In this document: positions 44,886 to 56,810 of the stretch, one piece after another | Numbering within the stretch: the stretch's first letter is position 1 | Layout of the letters: each line of letters starts with the position of its first letter | Origin: Gordionus sp. m RMFG-2023 | Lineage: Eukaryota; Nematomorpha; Gordioida; Chordodea; Parachordodidae | Length of the DNA: 64,000 nt | Direction of reading: 5' to 3' | Assembly: GCF_954871325.1 (NCBI RefSeq) | Contig: NC_088778.1 | Span: forward strand, 10,232,882 to 10,296,881 | Notes under the pieces: model-generated | Told to the model about the DNA's origin: nothing | The model's input: only the letters and a program-made list of their open reading frames with translations | The model's database searches: none | Translations under genes and position numbers: made by a program

Positions 44886-44948
44886 CAGTGGCGTAGCCAG
44901 GATTGATCCATGGGCATTTTAAAAATTTGCCAATTTTGTGATTTATTG
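44886..44948. other. Single CAGTGGCGTAGC-type element end
   Basis: CAGTGGCGTAGCCAGGATTG begins here and resembles the tips at 4980, 32048 and 56387. No partner end was found inside the outer hAT. Confidence 0.4.
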
Positions 44949-45180
44949 GTGTGTTGTTAAACGCTACTTTTAAAAGTAGCGCGCTTCCGCTATCGCTATT
45001 TGTTAAAAAAAGTAGCGCGCTACCGCCATCGCTATTTGTCAAAAAAGGTAGCTCGTTATTAGCTACTATTTTTTAAAAGTAGCTTTAGCTACTTTTTAAG
45101 CTACTTTTTATAAAAAAAATTTACAAAAAAATTTTTTATTTTTTGCTTATAATGTTATTGTATAGTAAATATATAAAAAT

Positions 45181-48100
45181 TAGTGATGTTAAAAGTTACT
45201 TTTGAAACATAACTAGTTACAGTTACTAGTTACATTGGCAAAAACATTACATTTTTACAAAAGTAACTAGTTATTAGTTAGAGTTATTTTCAAAAGTAAC
45301 TAGTTACTTACTTTATACATCATTTATATGCGCATTATTTATTTATTGACATTTATTTAATATAAAAAAAACAAAGTATAATCAGTTATTAAATAATATA
45401 CAATTTATTTATATAAAAAATATCGCAAAATTGAATATTTACATCGAATACAAAAATATATATTTGCATTGAAAAAAAAACATTTATTTTTTATAAAAAT
45501 TAGAATCTAATAAATGTTTATTTGCTTTTAACAACAAATTAATTCCAAAGTTATTATCAAGAAGACGTGCTCGTTTATCTTCAAATATGAGCTTACCTAG
45601 ACTGAACAAGCGCTCTACGGGAGCACTTGATGTTAGAACAACATTATATTTAATAAAGAGTAATTTTAACTTTGGAAAATCGTTATATAAAGAAAACGTG
45701 TTGTTATTAGATTTGATAAAGTTTTCTATAAGTTCATTATCCAGAATATTTTGGCGCTTTAGGTCAAAAAATCCAACTACATCAAGTGATGTTGGTTTTG
45801 AGCATGATTCATTCGTCTGGGATTCACTCTGAGGTATTAAGGTATTTATTAAATTTAAAATTTCCTCCTTTTTTTCTTTATTCCTTTCTTGCCTAATCCA
45901 AGGCCAGTCAGTTTTAAATAAAGGGTGAAGAATTGAAGCAATGATGTTGTCATTATCATAAAGATTATTAAACCTATAACATGATATTATTAATTTATAA
46001 ATAATTATTTGATTTAAGTTACCTTTTTTCAATACTAGCTAATATAGTATCCTTTAGAGGTTGACAATATTTTAATACCTGCACATCTGCCATGCATATA
46101 ATTATTTGTGTTATTGTTGGGGTATAATAACCCAGATACATATACTTTTCACCTTCAAGAATATCAATGGCTTTGGACACTGGTCGCATAATCTAATTTT
46201 TAAATTGTAAATTTTTATAAGACTTTAATTTAAATTTACACTACAATATTCTTTTATAAAATCACGATCATCTGATGTGAATCTACACAATTTTAATTCA
46301 TCACATAATGAATCAAATTCCACAGGCACTTGATTTAAGAACGATAATATTTTGGCCAGGGATTTATAAAAGGAACCCCACCTTGTTATAACGGGATATG
46401 GGAGTTGAGAATGTAATTTTTTTAAAATAAGTTCGGCAGATGGCCCAGATTTATTTTGGAGGTTCCACAAACGTTGGCATTTAGATATAGCTAAGTTATA
46501 AACTTTCCTATACCCCTCATTGTTTAAAAGTAACTTGTTGGCATCTTGTGTTGCCACTAAGTTTAATGTATGGCAAGAACATCTTCGATGCTTGGGAAGG
46601 TAGTCGAAGTCATTAATATCATAACTGGAGAGCCCAGAAGAAGACATTATATCTTCTATTGAGATATATTCAATATCAGAAACATAATCTTCCTCCATTA
46701 TAATAGATGGGCAGCTAAATACTCTAAGAGAAATAATTTATAAAGTAAATTAGTTAAGCATACCTAAACGCCTTTGAAAAGTTGCTAGCATTATCCGTTA
46801 TTGTGCAGATATTTTTATTTTGGATATGGAACTCCTTAAAAACAGCAGTTAAGGCTTTGCTGATCACATCATATGTATGCCTACCTTGTAGTCTTTGGCA
46901 GGCTAGAATAGCTGAACGCCTTTCCAATTTCTCCACATCAATCCAATGCACTGTTATACCAATATAGGAGCTATTATTAATATAACAAAAGATAACCAAA
47001 TGTATTGTGCACTTTAGTAAAAAATAATATTTACCGATTAAATGCTGTCCAGCAGTCAGCTGTTGTACAAACATAATTAGGCTCTAACAATTTTTCTATT
47101 AGAATATCTTTCATTTGAACAAAATATTTTGATATTCTTGAGGTTAAGGTTTGTCTGCATATAATCTTCATATTAGGTTGCAGGGTGTTTATCAGCTCAA
47201 CAAAATCTTCATCATCACAGGTTGTATATGGGTGATTTCCATTTATTATATGTTTAATAATTTGTGAATCAAATTTATCTTTGCTGATACCTTTAAAATT
47301 TGATTTTCCACCAAAGTCAAGTTTAATTTGTTTTAACTTACTTGATGTGGCTGAATTGTTTTTTTTATTATCTATGGTTTGTTTTATATTTACGGATTGG
47401 TTAGGATGCTTTCTCTATAGATATATGTTTTATATATATAAATATTTAATTAATATTAATTATTGTTATAAAGTTAATTCATTTAATTATTCTATATAAT
47501 ATTAATACAATTTATATAAACTTACAGAGATATGTTTCCATAAATTAGCTGTGGATGACTTAGATGCTGCAATATACTTTTTATATGGTAGGCATAAGAG
47601 GCATTTGACAATAATATTAGTATTATTACCAGCCTTGTGGTATTCAAAATATTTTTCAAAACTTGGCCAAGGAAGGTCATTTTTTTTTGCAATTATTGTA
47701 GGAGAAAGTATAATTTCTTCATCTGACTCAGAATCCATATCCATATTGTATTCTGTTTCTTCCATCTAGGAGATAAATATAAATAGCACTATCTAAATTA
47801 GGAATAGAATAATCAATTAGAGTGAAACATACAGTTCTAAAATGTGTCTATTTTATATATAATTTGAATATAAATAAAATTCAGGCTAGACCAAAAAATA
47901 AATTTCAGAAAGCAATCATTTTTTTAAATTTGAGTCATAATCTTATGCTTTTGTTAGACATGGTTCTTGTAAGTAATGATTAATAATTTAATATTAAATT
48001 CTAAAATAATCTGTCTTTGTTTTTCCTTATACTAAAAAATTTTTTTTATTACGTATGATATGAAGTTCCAATGCTTGTTACTTGACGGAAAAAAATATAT

Positions 48101-48468
48101 TGTGCTACATTTGTAAATAAATATAATATTAAAATTTATTAAATTACTTGAATTTCCTTACAAAATTATGAAGCCCAGCAGCAATGTAACAATTTAAGAA
48201 AAGAAAATCAATTTGAACGGGAAATTATAACAATCAGACATTTTCTCAAAATATTAAATTAATAAATTTAATTTAAAATTAATTTATCACAAATATTAAA
48301 AATAAAATTAATTATTTGAATATATCGTTAAAAGTAACTAGTTACTTTAGGCAGTTACATTGTAAAAATTATAACTAGTTACAGTTACTAGTTACAATTT
48401 TAAAAATATAACTAGTTACAGTTATTTTTTAGCCAAGTAACTAGTAACTAGTTACCTTAACATCACTA
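45181..48468 (-). mobile_element. hAT element, 3288 bp, apparently complete and autonomous
   Basis: Perfect TSD ATAAAAAT at 45173-45180 and 48469-48476. TIR tips are TAGTGATGTTAAAAGTTAC and reversed TAGTGATGTTAAGGTAACTA. Both subterminal regions carry many copies of GTAACTAGTTAC, a 12-bp palindrome. The single gene on the minus strand has an open six-exon structure from ATG to stop. Its presence inside another hAT, a perfect TSD and an intact frame make it the youngest large element in the window. The 1.3-kb derivative at 34846-36170 shows that the family has produced deletion copies. Confidence 0.9.
45484..47765 (-). CDS. hAT transposase, six exons, 656 residues, apparently intact
   Basis: Exons on the minus strand: 47765-47526, 47414-47035, 46970-46764, 46723-46240, 46192-46023, 45973-45484. 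All five introns are GT-AG (44-111 bp) and phases agree, giving 1971 nt with no internal stop. Residues 33-83 form a BED finger (C55, C58, H78, and H83 encoded after the first intron). The RNase H-like core has CTTADCWTAF (D200) followed by YIGITVHWID, TITDNASNFSKAF (D266), CSCHTLNL (about 325) and TRWGSFYKSL. The C-terminal dimerisation domain has TSSAPVERLFSLGKLIFEDKR (E614) and INLLLKANKHLL. D-to-D spacing of 66 is near that of Hermes. It would cut and paste hAT ends in the nucleus. Exons are deduced from frame and splice signals only. Confidence 0.8.
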
Positions 48469-48545
48469 ATAAAAATCAACATTTATAAATATTAAAATAT
48501 AGTTAGTTTTGATTATAAAAAAATTTATGTAATAAAAATAAACAT

Positions 48546-49440
48546 TTATGGTAATTTGTTGCATTTTAATAATAAAATCATTTCAATATTATCATCCCCA
48601 AATCTAGAGCGACGATCAGAAAGTATAAGTTGTGCCTTATTAAATAATCTCTCGACACTAGCACTTGAGGGTAAGGGCGTATTTAATATTATATACATAT
48701 TTTTAATATAAGATAGATTATCAATAATTTTATTTGCAAGTACATCGTATGTCTGGCATCCTATTATCATTTTGAGGGCTAATGCCACAGATCTTCTTTT
48801 TAAAGTTCTAGGGTCTAGCCAATGGCCTGTGATTCCCAAATAAGCTCAAAAATATTTAATCAGATCAATTTATAAATATAAATAAGTTTTTACCTTCAGT
48901 TATGTGTTCAACTATCTCCCGTGGTACATATATATATATGATATATATGATATCTCTGATAACTCTACTATTAGAGCATCTTTCATCATTTTAAAGTTAT
49001 TATTTTCTTCATTAGTGTCTGGCGGCATAAAATTGTTGTACCAGGGGATAGAGTTTTAATCATCATGGTAAATGATGGATTATCAGCTAATGACATTGGC
49101 TGAACTGTATAAATTATAAAATCAACAATAATTTTATCAGCCAATTTCTGAGAAATATTGTCATTTGCATTATTAATTAATTTGGTTTGAATTGAATTAG
49201 TCTTTTTGGATGTAGAGTCGCCTATACCAAAATTATTTAGATGTTTCTCCATTTCCTTAAAACTCATGAAGAGTCTTAGAAAATAAATATTATTAGAATG
49301 TAAAATGACAATTTACCTTTAGGTGTTTCTTGAGGTTATAGCTACTGGATTGATTTGAAGAAATCTTTTTTTTACATTTTAAACAAATAAATTTGAAACC
49401 AGTTTTGTTTATATATTTATTTTAAAAAAATTTCAAATCT
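48546..49440 (-). pseudogene. Transposase remnant of the middle hAT
   Basis: A BED finger piece (FICLKCKKKISSNQ, NLKKHLK; 49440-49320) is followed by 49267-48986 (MSFKEMEKHLNNFG...LCRQTLMKKI). Then comes 48839-48546, which reads GITGHWLDPRTLKRRSVALA, then jumps at about YDVLANKIIDNL straight to NTPLPSSASVERLFNKAQ. The catalytic middle is deleted, so the element depended on a relative. Confidence 0.75.
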
Positions 49441-49871
49441 AGGGAATGGGAAATTTGTATTATAGCTATTAAGAACATTTTCTTCCCTGGTCCATTTCAT
49501 TAATATCATTGTCTAAATTACTTCCAACGATTTGGATATCCATAGCCGATGACATTTTAAATTATTAACACGTGATTTAGGTTTATAATACAATGAAAAT
49601 ATAAATTACAAATTGAAATTATATTTTAATTTCAAAATTAAATAATAAATCATAAAAATTATAATCAATTATGATATTATATTTAAATTTTTATGTTTAC
49701 AACCTTCATTATATTTTTTAAAAGTAGCGAAGTAGCGGCTACTTAGCTACTTCCAAAAAAAGTAGCCCGCTAAAAAATTAAATAATTACAAAAAAAGTAG
49801 CCGCTATTAGCTATAGCTACCAAGAAAGTGAGCGCTAAATAGCGCGCTACTTTAACAACTCTGTTAACCAC

Positions 49872-50352
49872 TATAGTAACCAGCATAAATGAAAAAAATA
49901 TTAGTAACAAAATTTTGGTCAAATTTATGATTAATACGCGACTGAAAGCATTATTCTGAAAATTTTATCAATGTTAAGTCAATTGTAAATTAATTCAATC
50001 CATTCGGTGTAGAAAGAAGAATAAAATCGCCCCCCCCCCCAAACCTCCCATTTTTTATGATCACTCACAATATATCTTATTCTATGTTAAAAATAATTAA
50101 ATTAAATTTTTGCATATAACAAAATTTTGCAGAAAGATTCATTATAGATTTATTCATTATTTTACAATAAAATAAATTTCAAAATGTATAAATTTTATAC
50201 AGATTATATTAAAAATTTATTCTAAATAATTATATTTAAAAAAAATAAAATTACAATAAAATATGAGTAATTCTTGTGCAGTATTTAAAAAAATCTAATT
50301 TAACAATTATAATATAATTAATACAAATGAGTATATTAATAAAATATAAATA
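49872..50352. other. Decayed interior of the outer hAT
   Basis: AT-rich with a C10 run at about 50030. No reading frame. Confidence 0.5.
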
Positions 50353-50360
50353 ATTCTTAT

Positions 50361-50725
50361 TAGAGATCCGCAAAAGTAGGAAAATCGGGATCAAGCTGGA
50401 TCGGGACTAATATTTTTTAAAAAAATTCGGGCCGGGTTGGGTCGGGACTTGGAATTTTTTTTAAATATATCTAAATATCAATTTTTTGTTAAATTTTTTA
50501 TGTAAAATAAAAATATTTGATTTTATTTATAAAAACTATACGCCATATAACATATATCTTTTATTTTGAGTAATTATAAAAATGAATTTCTATATTTAAA
50601 TAAATTCGGGCCAGGCCGACAAAACTTTTTAAAAAAAAAAAATTCGGGTTCGGGCCGGCATAACTTTTTTAAAATAATTTCGGGCAGGGCCGGGCTTGAA
50701 AAATTAGGCCCGATGCAGATCACTA
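50361..50725. mobile_element. 365-bp GC-motif hAT-type MITE with 8-bp TSD
   Basis: ATTCTTAT (50353-50360) and ATTCTTAG (50726-50733) flank TIR tips TAGAGATCCGCA and reversed TAGTGATCTGCATCGGGCC. The interior has repeated gggccgg motifs separated by T/A runs. It is the most complete copy of the family also seen at 37860-39133 and 39457-40437. Confidence 0.8.
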
Positions 50726-50950
50726 ATTCTTAGTGCAAATGCAATATTTTTATTAAAAATAGTATAATATATAAATATTATGACTAAGAATTTATTATAA
50801 TTACTTTTTGAATACAAAATTTTATGACTAAGATCATATTATAATAAATAATATAGCAATTTTATAATTTGAATTTATAAAGAGAAGTCTACTTTTCTCT
50901 GAGATTTGACTAATTTATCTAGAATCAAATTTTTATCTCTTTATTTAATA

Positions 50951-51085
50951 TTACGAATCATTTAAATAGCTTTCACTGGTGCTATTTCTTAAATAGGTTT
51001 TTAACCTTTTCAAAGTTGAAAAAAACCTTTCATTAGTGCAAGTGCTAATCGGTAAGGTAGCTAAAATAAAAAGCAATGTCTTGAT
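50951..51085 (-). pseudogene. hAT dimerisation-domain relic, different family
   Basis: The minus strand reads LLFILATLPISTCTNERFFS followed by TLKRLKTYLRNSTSESYLND and a stop. The P.S...NE.FFSTLKRLKTYLR pattern is the C-terminal end of THAP0/ZMYM-like hAT transposases. It is unlike the AP-VERLF type of its neighbours. Upstream it decays quickly. Confidence 0.65.
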
Positions 51086-52379
51086 ATTAGGCAAGGAATA
51101 CACATGGAAAGGGCTTGCAAAGCATATTTTGGTCTCAAAAAGTACTCTATTCTGTCAAAATTTTTATTAAAAATTCGACATCACAAAGTAATTTATCAAT
51201 ACGATCCTGATAATTCATCAGAAAAACTCTGAGATTTTCTTAATATCCTCTCGCGCTTTAAGTGTATTTAGATTCAACCGGCAAAAGAATGAAAAGCTGT
51301 TTAAAATAAAATTGTCACTAATAAATCTTTCCTTTGAAATAAAAATGTATCAATAAGGGGAGTAAAAATATTTATTTTATAAAAATCCTCAATCGTAGAT
51401 GCATCAATATTTAAGCGATTGGACTATCTAGAAACTACTCTAGGTTTAACATTTTTAATCCCAAATATATTAGCGATCATCTTTACTTTATATTTATATT
51501 TACCAAATTAAATGATTTTTCTAATATTTAAAAATTATAAAAAATTAATTAAAATTTTTAAAACTATCTAATTAGTTTAACAATATAAATTTTATTATTA
51601 AATTTATAAATATCTAATTTAACTATGCGAGAAAAAATTTACTATATATTTTTATTGTTATTTAATATTTTACATATAATTTTTTTTTTAATATATACTA
51701 ACCAAAATGTTATCATTTAAAATTGAAAATTCTTATTTGTTTTTTTAAATATATTTCATTTTCATATCGTATATAATTTTATTAAATTGAAACCATTTTT
51801 TAAATTAAAAAATTTTTTTCCAGAGGTTATGGGGGGGGGGGGGGATTTTTTTTATAAATATAATACTGCAATACCTTTATAAGCTCTAATTGAAAGGTTA
51901 TTTAGTTTTGTCAACTGTTAAGTATGCCTAAATGGCAAAGGTCTAATTATAAATTATTTTATTTGAAAAGTGTATTTATCCTATAAAATAATGAATCTAA
52001 TTTAAATACTCTGTTGCAAATTAATATTTCAACTCCCATTAAAAATGTAACTATCCCTTCATTATCTATGCTAAAAATGGGCTATTACTAATATTAAAAT
52101 GTCTGATTATTATAATAAACTCATCATTCAATATTTTATTAATTATTGTAAATATTCATTCTTATTATATGCGTATGTTATGTTCTTCACAAATAAATTA
52201 TAAAAACTGTATTTTATAAATTATTCTAATTTAATTGGTAATGATAATTTAAAAGTATCTTGTATTTAAGATACCCTAATTAAACAAAAGATACAAGTAT
52301 CTGCATCTAAGATTCATTTTTTCACAAAGAATCTGAATCTGTATCTAAATACTTTTTCCGGAGGACCTGCCCAAATCTG
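51086..52379. other. Decayed right part of the outer hAT
   Basis: AT-rich, with a run of 14 G at about 51831 and a possible plus-strand hAT trace (IERLFSFVN) near 51893. The last 130 bp are GTATC-rich subterminal sequence. Confidence 0.5.
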
Positions 52380-52410
52380 ATTATACATTGAATCAACTCA
52401 TAGATATTTC

Positions 52411-52506
52411 GAATTCCGCTAATGTTTATCATAGCATTTAAGACAAAGTCTAATATTTGAATTCCGCTAATGTTTATCATAGCATTTAAGACAAAGTCTA
52501 ATATTT
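52411..52506. repeat. 48-bp tandem duplication
   Basis: Two identical or near-identical 48-bp units, gaattccgctaatgtttatc...agtctaatattt, lie just outside the outer hAT. Confidence 0.85.
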
Positions 52507-52509
52507 TAT

Positions 52510-55380
52510 TAAGTAAATTAATTAGGTAAAATTTTATAGCCCCTTGGCTTGGGCCCCTCTGATTATTCAAAAAATGGCCTGGGCTCTAGCCGCTGGTGTG
52601 TTTGTTACGCCCCTTTGGCTAATATTGGTTAGAAATAATTTATATATATGCAAAACAAATATTAAAAAAAATATCTTTTACTTTTGCTTCGAGCTATTTA
52701 TCAAAAAAACATATAAAATACTAATATATTTAATTGCTGCAATGCAATAATGAAAAAAATATGAAATCATTCATAATTATAAATATTTCATATATTATGT
52801 TTAATTTATTTTATATAATAGAATAGGGAATTGATAAATATTTTGGTTTTACAAAATATCAAAATCCGAACGAATCTTTTATAAAATAACTGGAGTCGAA
52901 ATATATCCTCTATCCTTTTATTGACCTGAAAGGTAATCGAATCATATTCTCTATCATTTATAACACTCAATAGCGAAATAATTTTTATATAACGGCCTGG
53001 GTCCCTTATTTCCCACCTTTATAATTAATTATATTAAATGTTAGACAAAATCATAGGCGTTATCTAAATTTCATCTTGATCTAATCAAAAAATATATTTA
53101 TTTATGACAATTGACAAGTATAAATATTATAAATAACAATAAATGGACATATTATTGATAATTCTATAATATTTACGTGTTGAACTTGAACAACTCATTT
53201 TCTTTTCAAAACAAAAGCAAATAATTCTTAAGAATTTGTGATCTTAATATAATTTTTTATTTTGTTATAAAGTGAAAATAAATAATATTATGTCCGTACT
53301 TGTCATACAGGTATAAAAAAAAGTCAGATTTTCTTTTAAATTTTTAATAAAAACAATTAAAAATAAAAATGGAAAAAAAACTTGACAATAATAATTTCAT
53401 AAAATTATTATAAAAAACAATATAATTTTTATGTAGAAACGTTATAATATTTCTTTATAATTTTAATTTAATTTCTTTTTTTTGTGGAAAGGTCATAGGC
53501 TATTATTAATTAAAAATATAAGTTTGTACTTTAATTTATTTTATAATTATAATATTATAGCATACCTTTAAAAAATGGTGAGTTGCTATTTCTTTTTATA
53601 ATAAAAAAAAATAAATGAAGAAAGAAAGAAAGAAAGAAAAAGAAATTAGTAAATAATAAAGAAAAAAGACCTTTTCTAAAAGAAGAATCAAATTTAATTA
53701 TATATTATTTAATTTATCAATGTATACTTTAGTAGTTACACACCAAACATTGTATTTATTTATAATAATACTATCTTCTAACATTACATTTTAATACATT
53801 ATATTTAAAATTAAAAAAAGTTCTCTGTTGAACAAATCAATTTGAGAATTGTCAATAGGTAAATTAGATAGAACATTGCAATAATCATATAATAATTATT
53901 GATATAATGTGCTAGATTTCAAAAATATTTTGCGCTATAAATATAAATATAAATATAACTATAATATATACAATTTAAATTATTTTTAAACATTAAAGTT
54001 CAGAAGCCCCCCTAAGTGGACAACTATCAATGCTGAATAGTCACAAAAATTGTTAATATCTGACAAATATCATATTCTTAATTAAAATTAATCATGTTTT
54101 ATATTATATTATACAGGTGATGCTAAATATTTTTAAAAAGTGTTAATTTTATGGGCGAGATAATATACGATAGAATATAAATTAATTTAAAAAATAAAAT
54201 TACCAGTATATTTATTTATATATTTCAAAATGGCAATGTAATAGAGACTTCTTGAATTACATCGAACCTCATTTTTCAGATATAGATTCGAAAATAATTT
54301 GTCAAACTGATCTAACCAGGTTTGGATTAGCAAAATCTTGAGGTTTATGCAATATATTTTAGCTAAAATATTGAGTTAGCCTTTTTTAAAAGTCGGTTCC
54401 AATCGATCTTTAGAAATAAGTCTAAGTTTAATTCAAAAAAAATAGAGAAAAAATATTTAATTGAAGAAAAAGTATTATATGTCAGAGGAAATTAAAAAAT
54501 TATTAAAAAAAAATAATTATACATGCAAAAGTACAAGAATTGAAAATTTTCTAAAGTTAGAATCCGGCTCAGCCCAAATGGAAATTAAATCAAAATTCGG
54601 CTACGTTAAATCTAAAAGAATATTTACCAGATATATCAAACCTCGGGTCAAACAGGCCATACTCTAATATATATATAACGCATTCGCTTAAAACATAGAA
54701 GGAGTTACTTCACCACTAGTGAATGCCACGGTCCGGTATTTGTACAGCATCGGGCCGGTGCACTCGGGCCGGACCGAACTACAGTCTTTAAAAAAGATCA
54801 ATCCAGATAGTGTCCTAAATAAAAATACCAGTCCTGTACAGGTCTTTTAATTTTTTTTTCATTTTAAATATATTTTTTGTTTTACTTAATTTAATATTGT
54901 TTATTCGGATTGGGACTATGAGTAAAATACTTTGTAAAACTTATGGTTTCATATTGTCAAAATAAATGCACTGAAAATTTACAAACATTAAAATAACTCC
55001 TCTAGAAAAGTAGCAATAAAATACACAAAAAAAATTAATAAAAGACCGGTCCGGACCGAAAAAGACTATATTTCTAATTATTTTTCTAGATATTGATATC
55101 CAATTAAGACGGGACTTTTTTTAATCGTTGAGAGTTATTTGATATCACAGGGATATTTTAAATTAAATTAATATTAATTAACAGCTTAAATTTAAAAAAG
55201 GTAGGTGGGGGGGGGGGGGGGGTAAGTTTTTTATGTTTACAAATAATATTTTAAAAATTTGCAATGGGAGGGGGGGGGGTAGATTTTTTCTTTTCCCCTC
55301 CTTGTTTACACCGTTGTATCCTAGAAATAACTAAATAATTTTACTATTTCGTCTATATTTTTAATAATAATCTTAATTAG
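52510..55380. other. Long gene-free AT-rich stretch
   Basis: No gene can be supported. 52540-52610 has ggcccctctgattattc and ggcctgggctctagccgctg, element-end-like fragments. 53610-53645 is a GAAA microsatellite. 54355-54395 (aaaatattgagttagccttt) matches an arm of the inverted repeat at 63.7-63.86 kb. 54715-55075 holds ccggtccgg/ggccggaccg motifs like the GC-rich MITEs. G runs of 16 and 9 lie at 55208 and 55269. Confidence 0.5.
54461..54667 (+). other. Short unrecognised reading frame
   Basis: 68 codons, Lys-rich (15 or more Lys), with no recognised motif: MKKKYYMSEEIKKLLKKNNY, later EIKSKFGYVKSKRIF. It follows by about 65 bp the gagttagcc repeat arm and lies next to GC-motif repeats. Codon composition is only that expected of AT-rich DNA. 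It may be the edge of a decayed element. I do not claim a gene. Confidence 0.15.
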
Positions 55381-55439
55381 TAGCATAAATAATATCAAAC
55401 TCTAAAATTTCATCAATATTTTCATGTGGCAGAACAAAA

Positions 55440-56280
55440 GGCTCTAAAATATAAAATATTTTGGCACCCGAAACAAAGGCAAATATTATAAAAGATCTAA
55501 AAAACAATCACCCTTTTTCAATACTAACGAATGCTTCGAATAAAACATATCCCTTATTACTTAGATACTTTAACAAAAAGAATGGAATAAGTGTTAAATT
55601 ATTTAAATTTTTAACATCTGACAGTGAAACCGAAAATTTAAAAATAGCCGGACTTGATATTTCTAATGTAACGGCCTATTGTGAAAATAACGCATCTGTA
55701 AACTTTGTGAAAAAAGTATTTGGACGGAATTGAAAAGCCATAATAATATTATACCTATAGGTTGTATATGCAACTTTCTTCATAATTCGTTTAAAAAGGC
55801 CATAATTTTCCTGAAATATAATATTGAGAGTATATTAATTAAATACTATAATCAATTTACCAACTCGACAAAAAGAGTTAAAATTTTAAAATAACTGGTA
55901 GAATGGTCGGAATTACTTTACCACGTTCCAACCCCCTGGCTTATAATCCCAGCGATTGAGCTGATGTTTAAGTATTATCAACCCCTTAAAGAATATTTTC
56001 ATCATTATCAGCAACCCCATCAATTTTAAAAATATTATTTGAAGATGATTTTGCAGAGGCATATTTAGATGTTGTCCTTAACGTTGGCACTTTAGTCAAT
56101 AACATAAATTTACAATTACAATCGAAAGATGTCTTAGCAATATATATACACACACTCTTATCCAAAAACAAAATCGTTAAATTTAAAACAACAAAATTTT
56201 TAGGAGAGCATTTCCAAAAATATTTTACAACATAATAATGACGAAGAAAAGGCTTTAAATTTCTAAAATGAATCAAAGAT
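55440..56280 (+). pseudogene. hAT-type transposase relic, same family as 2340-3850
   Basis: Plus-strand pieces are in family order. The first is APETKANIIKDLKNNHPFSI, TNASNKTYPLLLRYFNKKNG and ENNASVNFVKKVFGRN (55461-55733). The second is IIPIGCICNFLHNSFKKA (about 55745-55800). The third is LKILFEDDFAEAYLDVVLNV, LVNNINLQLQSKD and FLGEHFQKYF (about 56010-56230). Frames change between the pieces and the C-terminal domain is absent. No TIR or TSD found. Confidence 0.65.
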
Positions 56281-56386
56281 GTTTATAGAAAATATTATAG
56301 AATATATATATAGAAAAACGGTATGATATGATAAATAATATATGGAAATATCTTAGCCCTATAACATAGGAAAAATGTCCAGCACA

Positions 56387-56810
56387 GGGCCTTAGCTAGG
56401 AATTTAGCATGGGGAGGCAGCTGCTTACGGGGGGGTGGCACTATTTTTTAAAAGAAAACAAATAATTAAGCATTAATATAAATTTTTTGCTATTTTTATT
56501 AAAAATTTGTAAATGTAATATGAATACAAAATAATACTATAATATGAATATACAAAATAATACTATAATATGAATATACAAAATAATACTATAATATAAT
56601 ACGACGAATTTATTTTTAAATTTTAACATAAATGTATTAAAAGATAAATTCTGTGTTATTCTTTTTTCATTAGCCATTAATACTAAATTTTGTTTACCTT
56701 GATCTTTCATCGATTCTCTAGTGCTCTCAAGAAGCCGTTGAAATGAGTATGGCTGCAGAGTAGCATTTATACAATTCTTTAAATGCAAGATATTTCTTTT
56801 ATACATAAAA
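56387..56810 (-). pseudogene. hAT C-terminal relic next to an element end
   Basis: CAGGGCCTTAGCTAGGAATT at 56387 looks like an element tip. On the minus strand 56806-56537 reads FQRLLESTRESMKDQGKQNL followed by VLMANEKRITQNLSF and FKNKFV. That pattern (RLNSLALMSIE..IT..LDF...I..FA..K) closes THAP0/ZMYM-like hAT proteins. A 29-bp tandem repeat (aatatacaaaataatactat) at 56521-56605 lies inside. No second tip found. Confidence 0.5.

Larger units (their letters stand above)
44949..49863 (-). mobile_element. Middle hAT element, split by an inserted hAT
   Basis: Left tip GTGTGTTGTTAAACGCTAC and reversed right tip CAGAGTTGTTAAAGTAGCGC, with AGTAGCGCGCTAC-type motifs in both ends (44960-45110, 49725-49858). 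The 3288-bp hAT at 45181-48468 lies inside with a perfect TSD, leaving about 1.6 kb for this element. No TSD is seen around it. TIR tips match those of 29018-30290 (CAGAGTTGTTAAA), so both belong to one family. Confidence 0.75.
44009..52379. mobile_element. Outer hAT element of a three-level nest, perfect 8-bp TSD
   Basis: ATTATACA lies at 44001-44008 and 52380-52387. TIR tips are CAGAGTTGGGCAGTACCGC and reversed CAGATTTGGGCAGGTCCTCC. Subterminal GTATC/GATAC motifs fill both ends, including a 19-bp palindrome CTTGTATCTAAGATACAAG at 44033-44051. Its own interior is AT-rich and decayed. It holds the hAT at 44949-49863 (which holds 45181-48468), a MITE at 50361-50725 and a hAT C-terminal relic at 50951. 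Its own transposase is not clearly preserved; a plus-strand IERLFSFVN near 51893 may be a trace. Confidence 0.8.

Noticed and set aside
44941-44948. TSD of the middle hAT
   Set aside because: ATTTATTG on the left and TTAACCAC on the right do not match; boundaries rest on TIRs only.
45587-45832. 81-codon plus-strand frame, also found at 35553-35798 on the other strand
   Set aside because: Shadow of the hAT transposase last exon; conserved only because the two elements are near identical.
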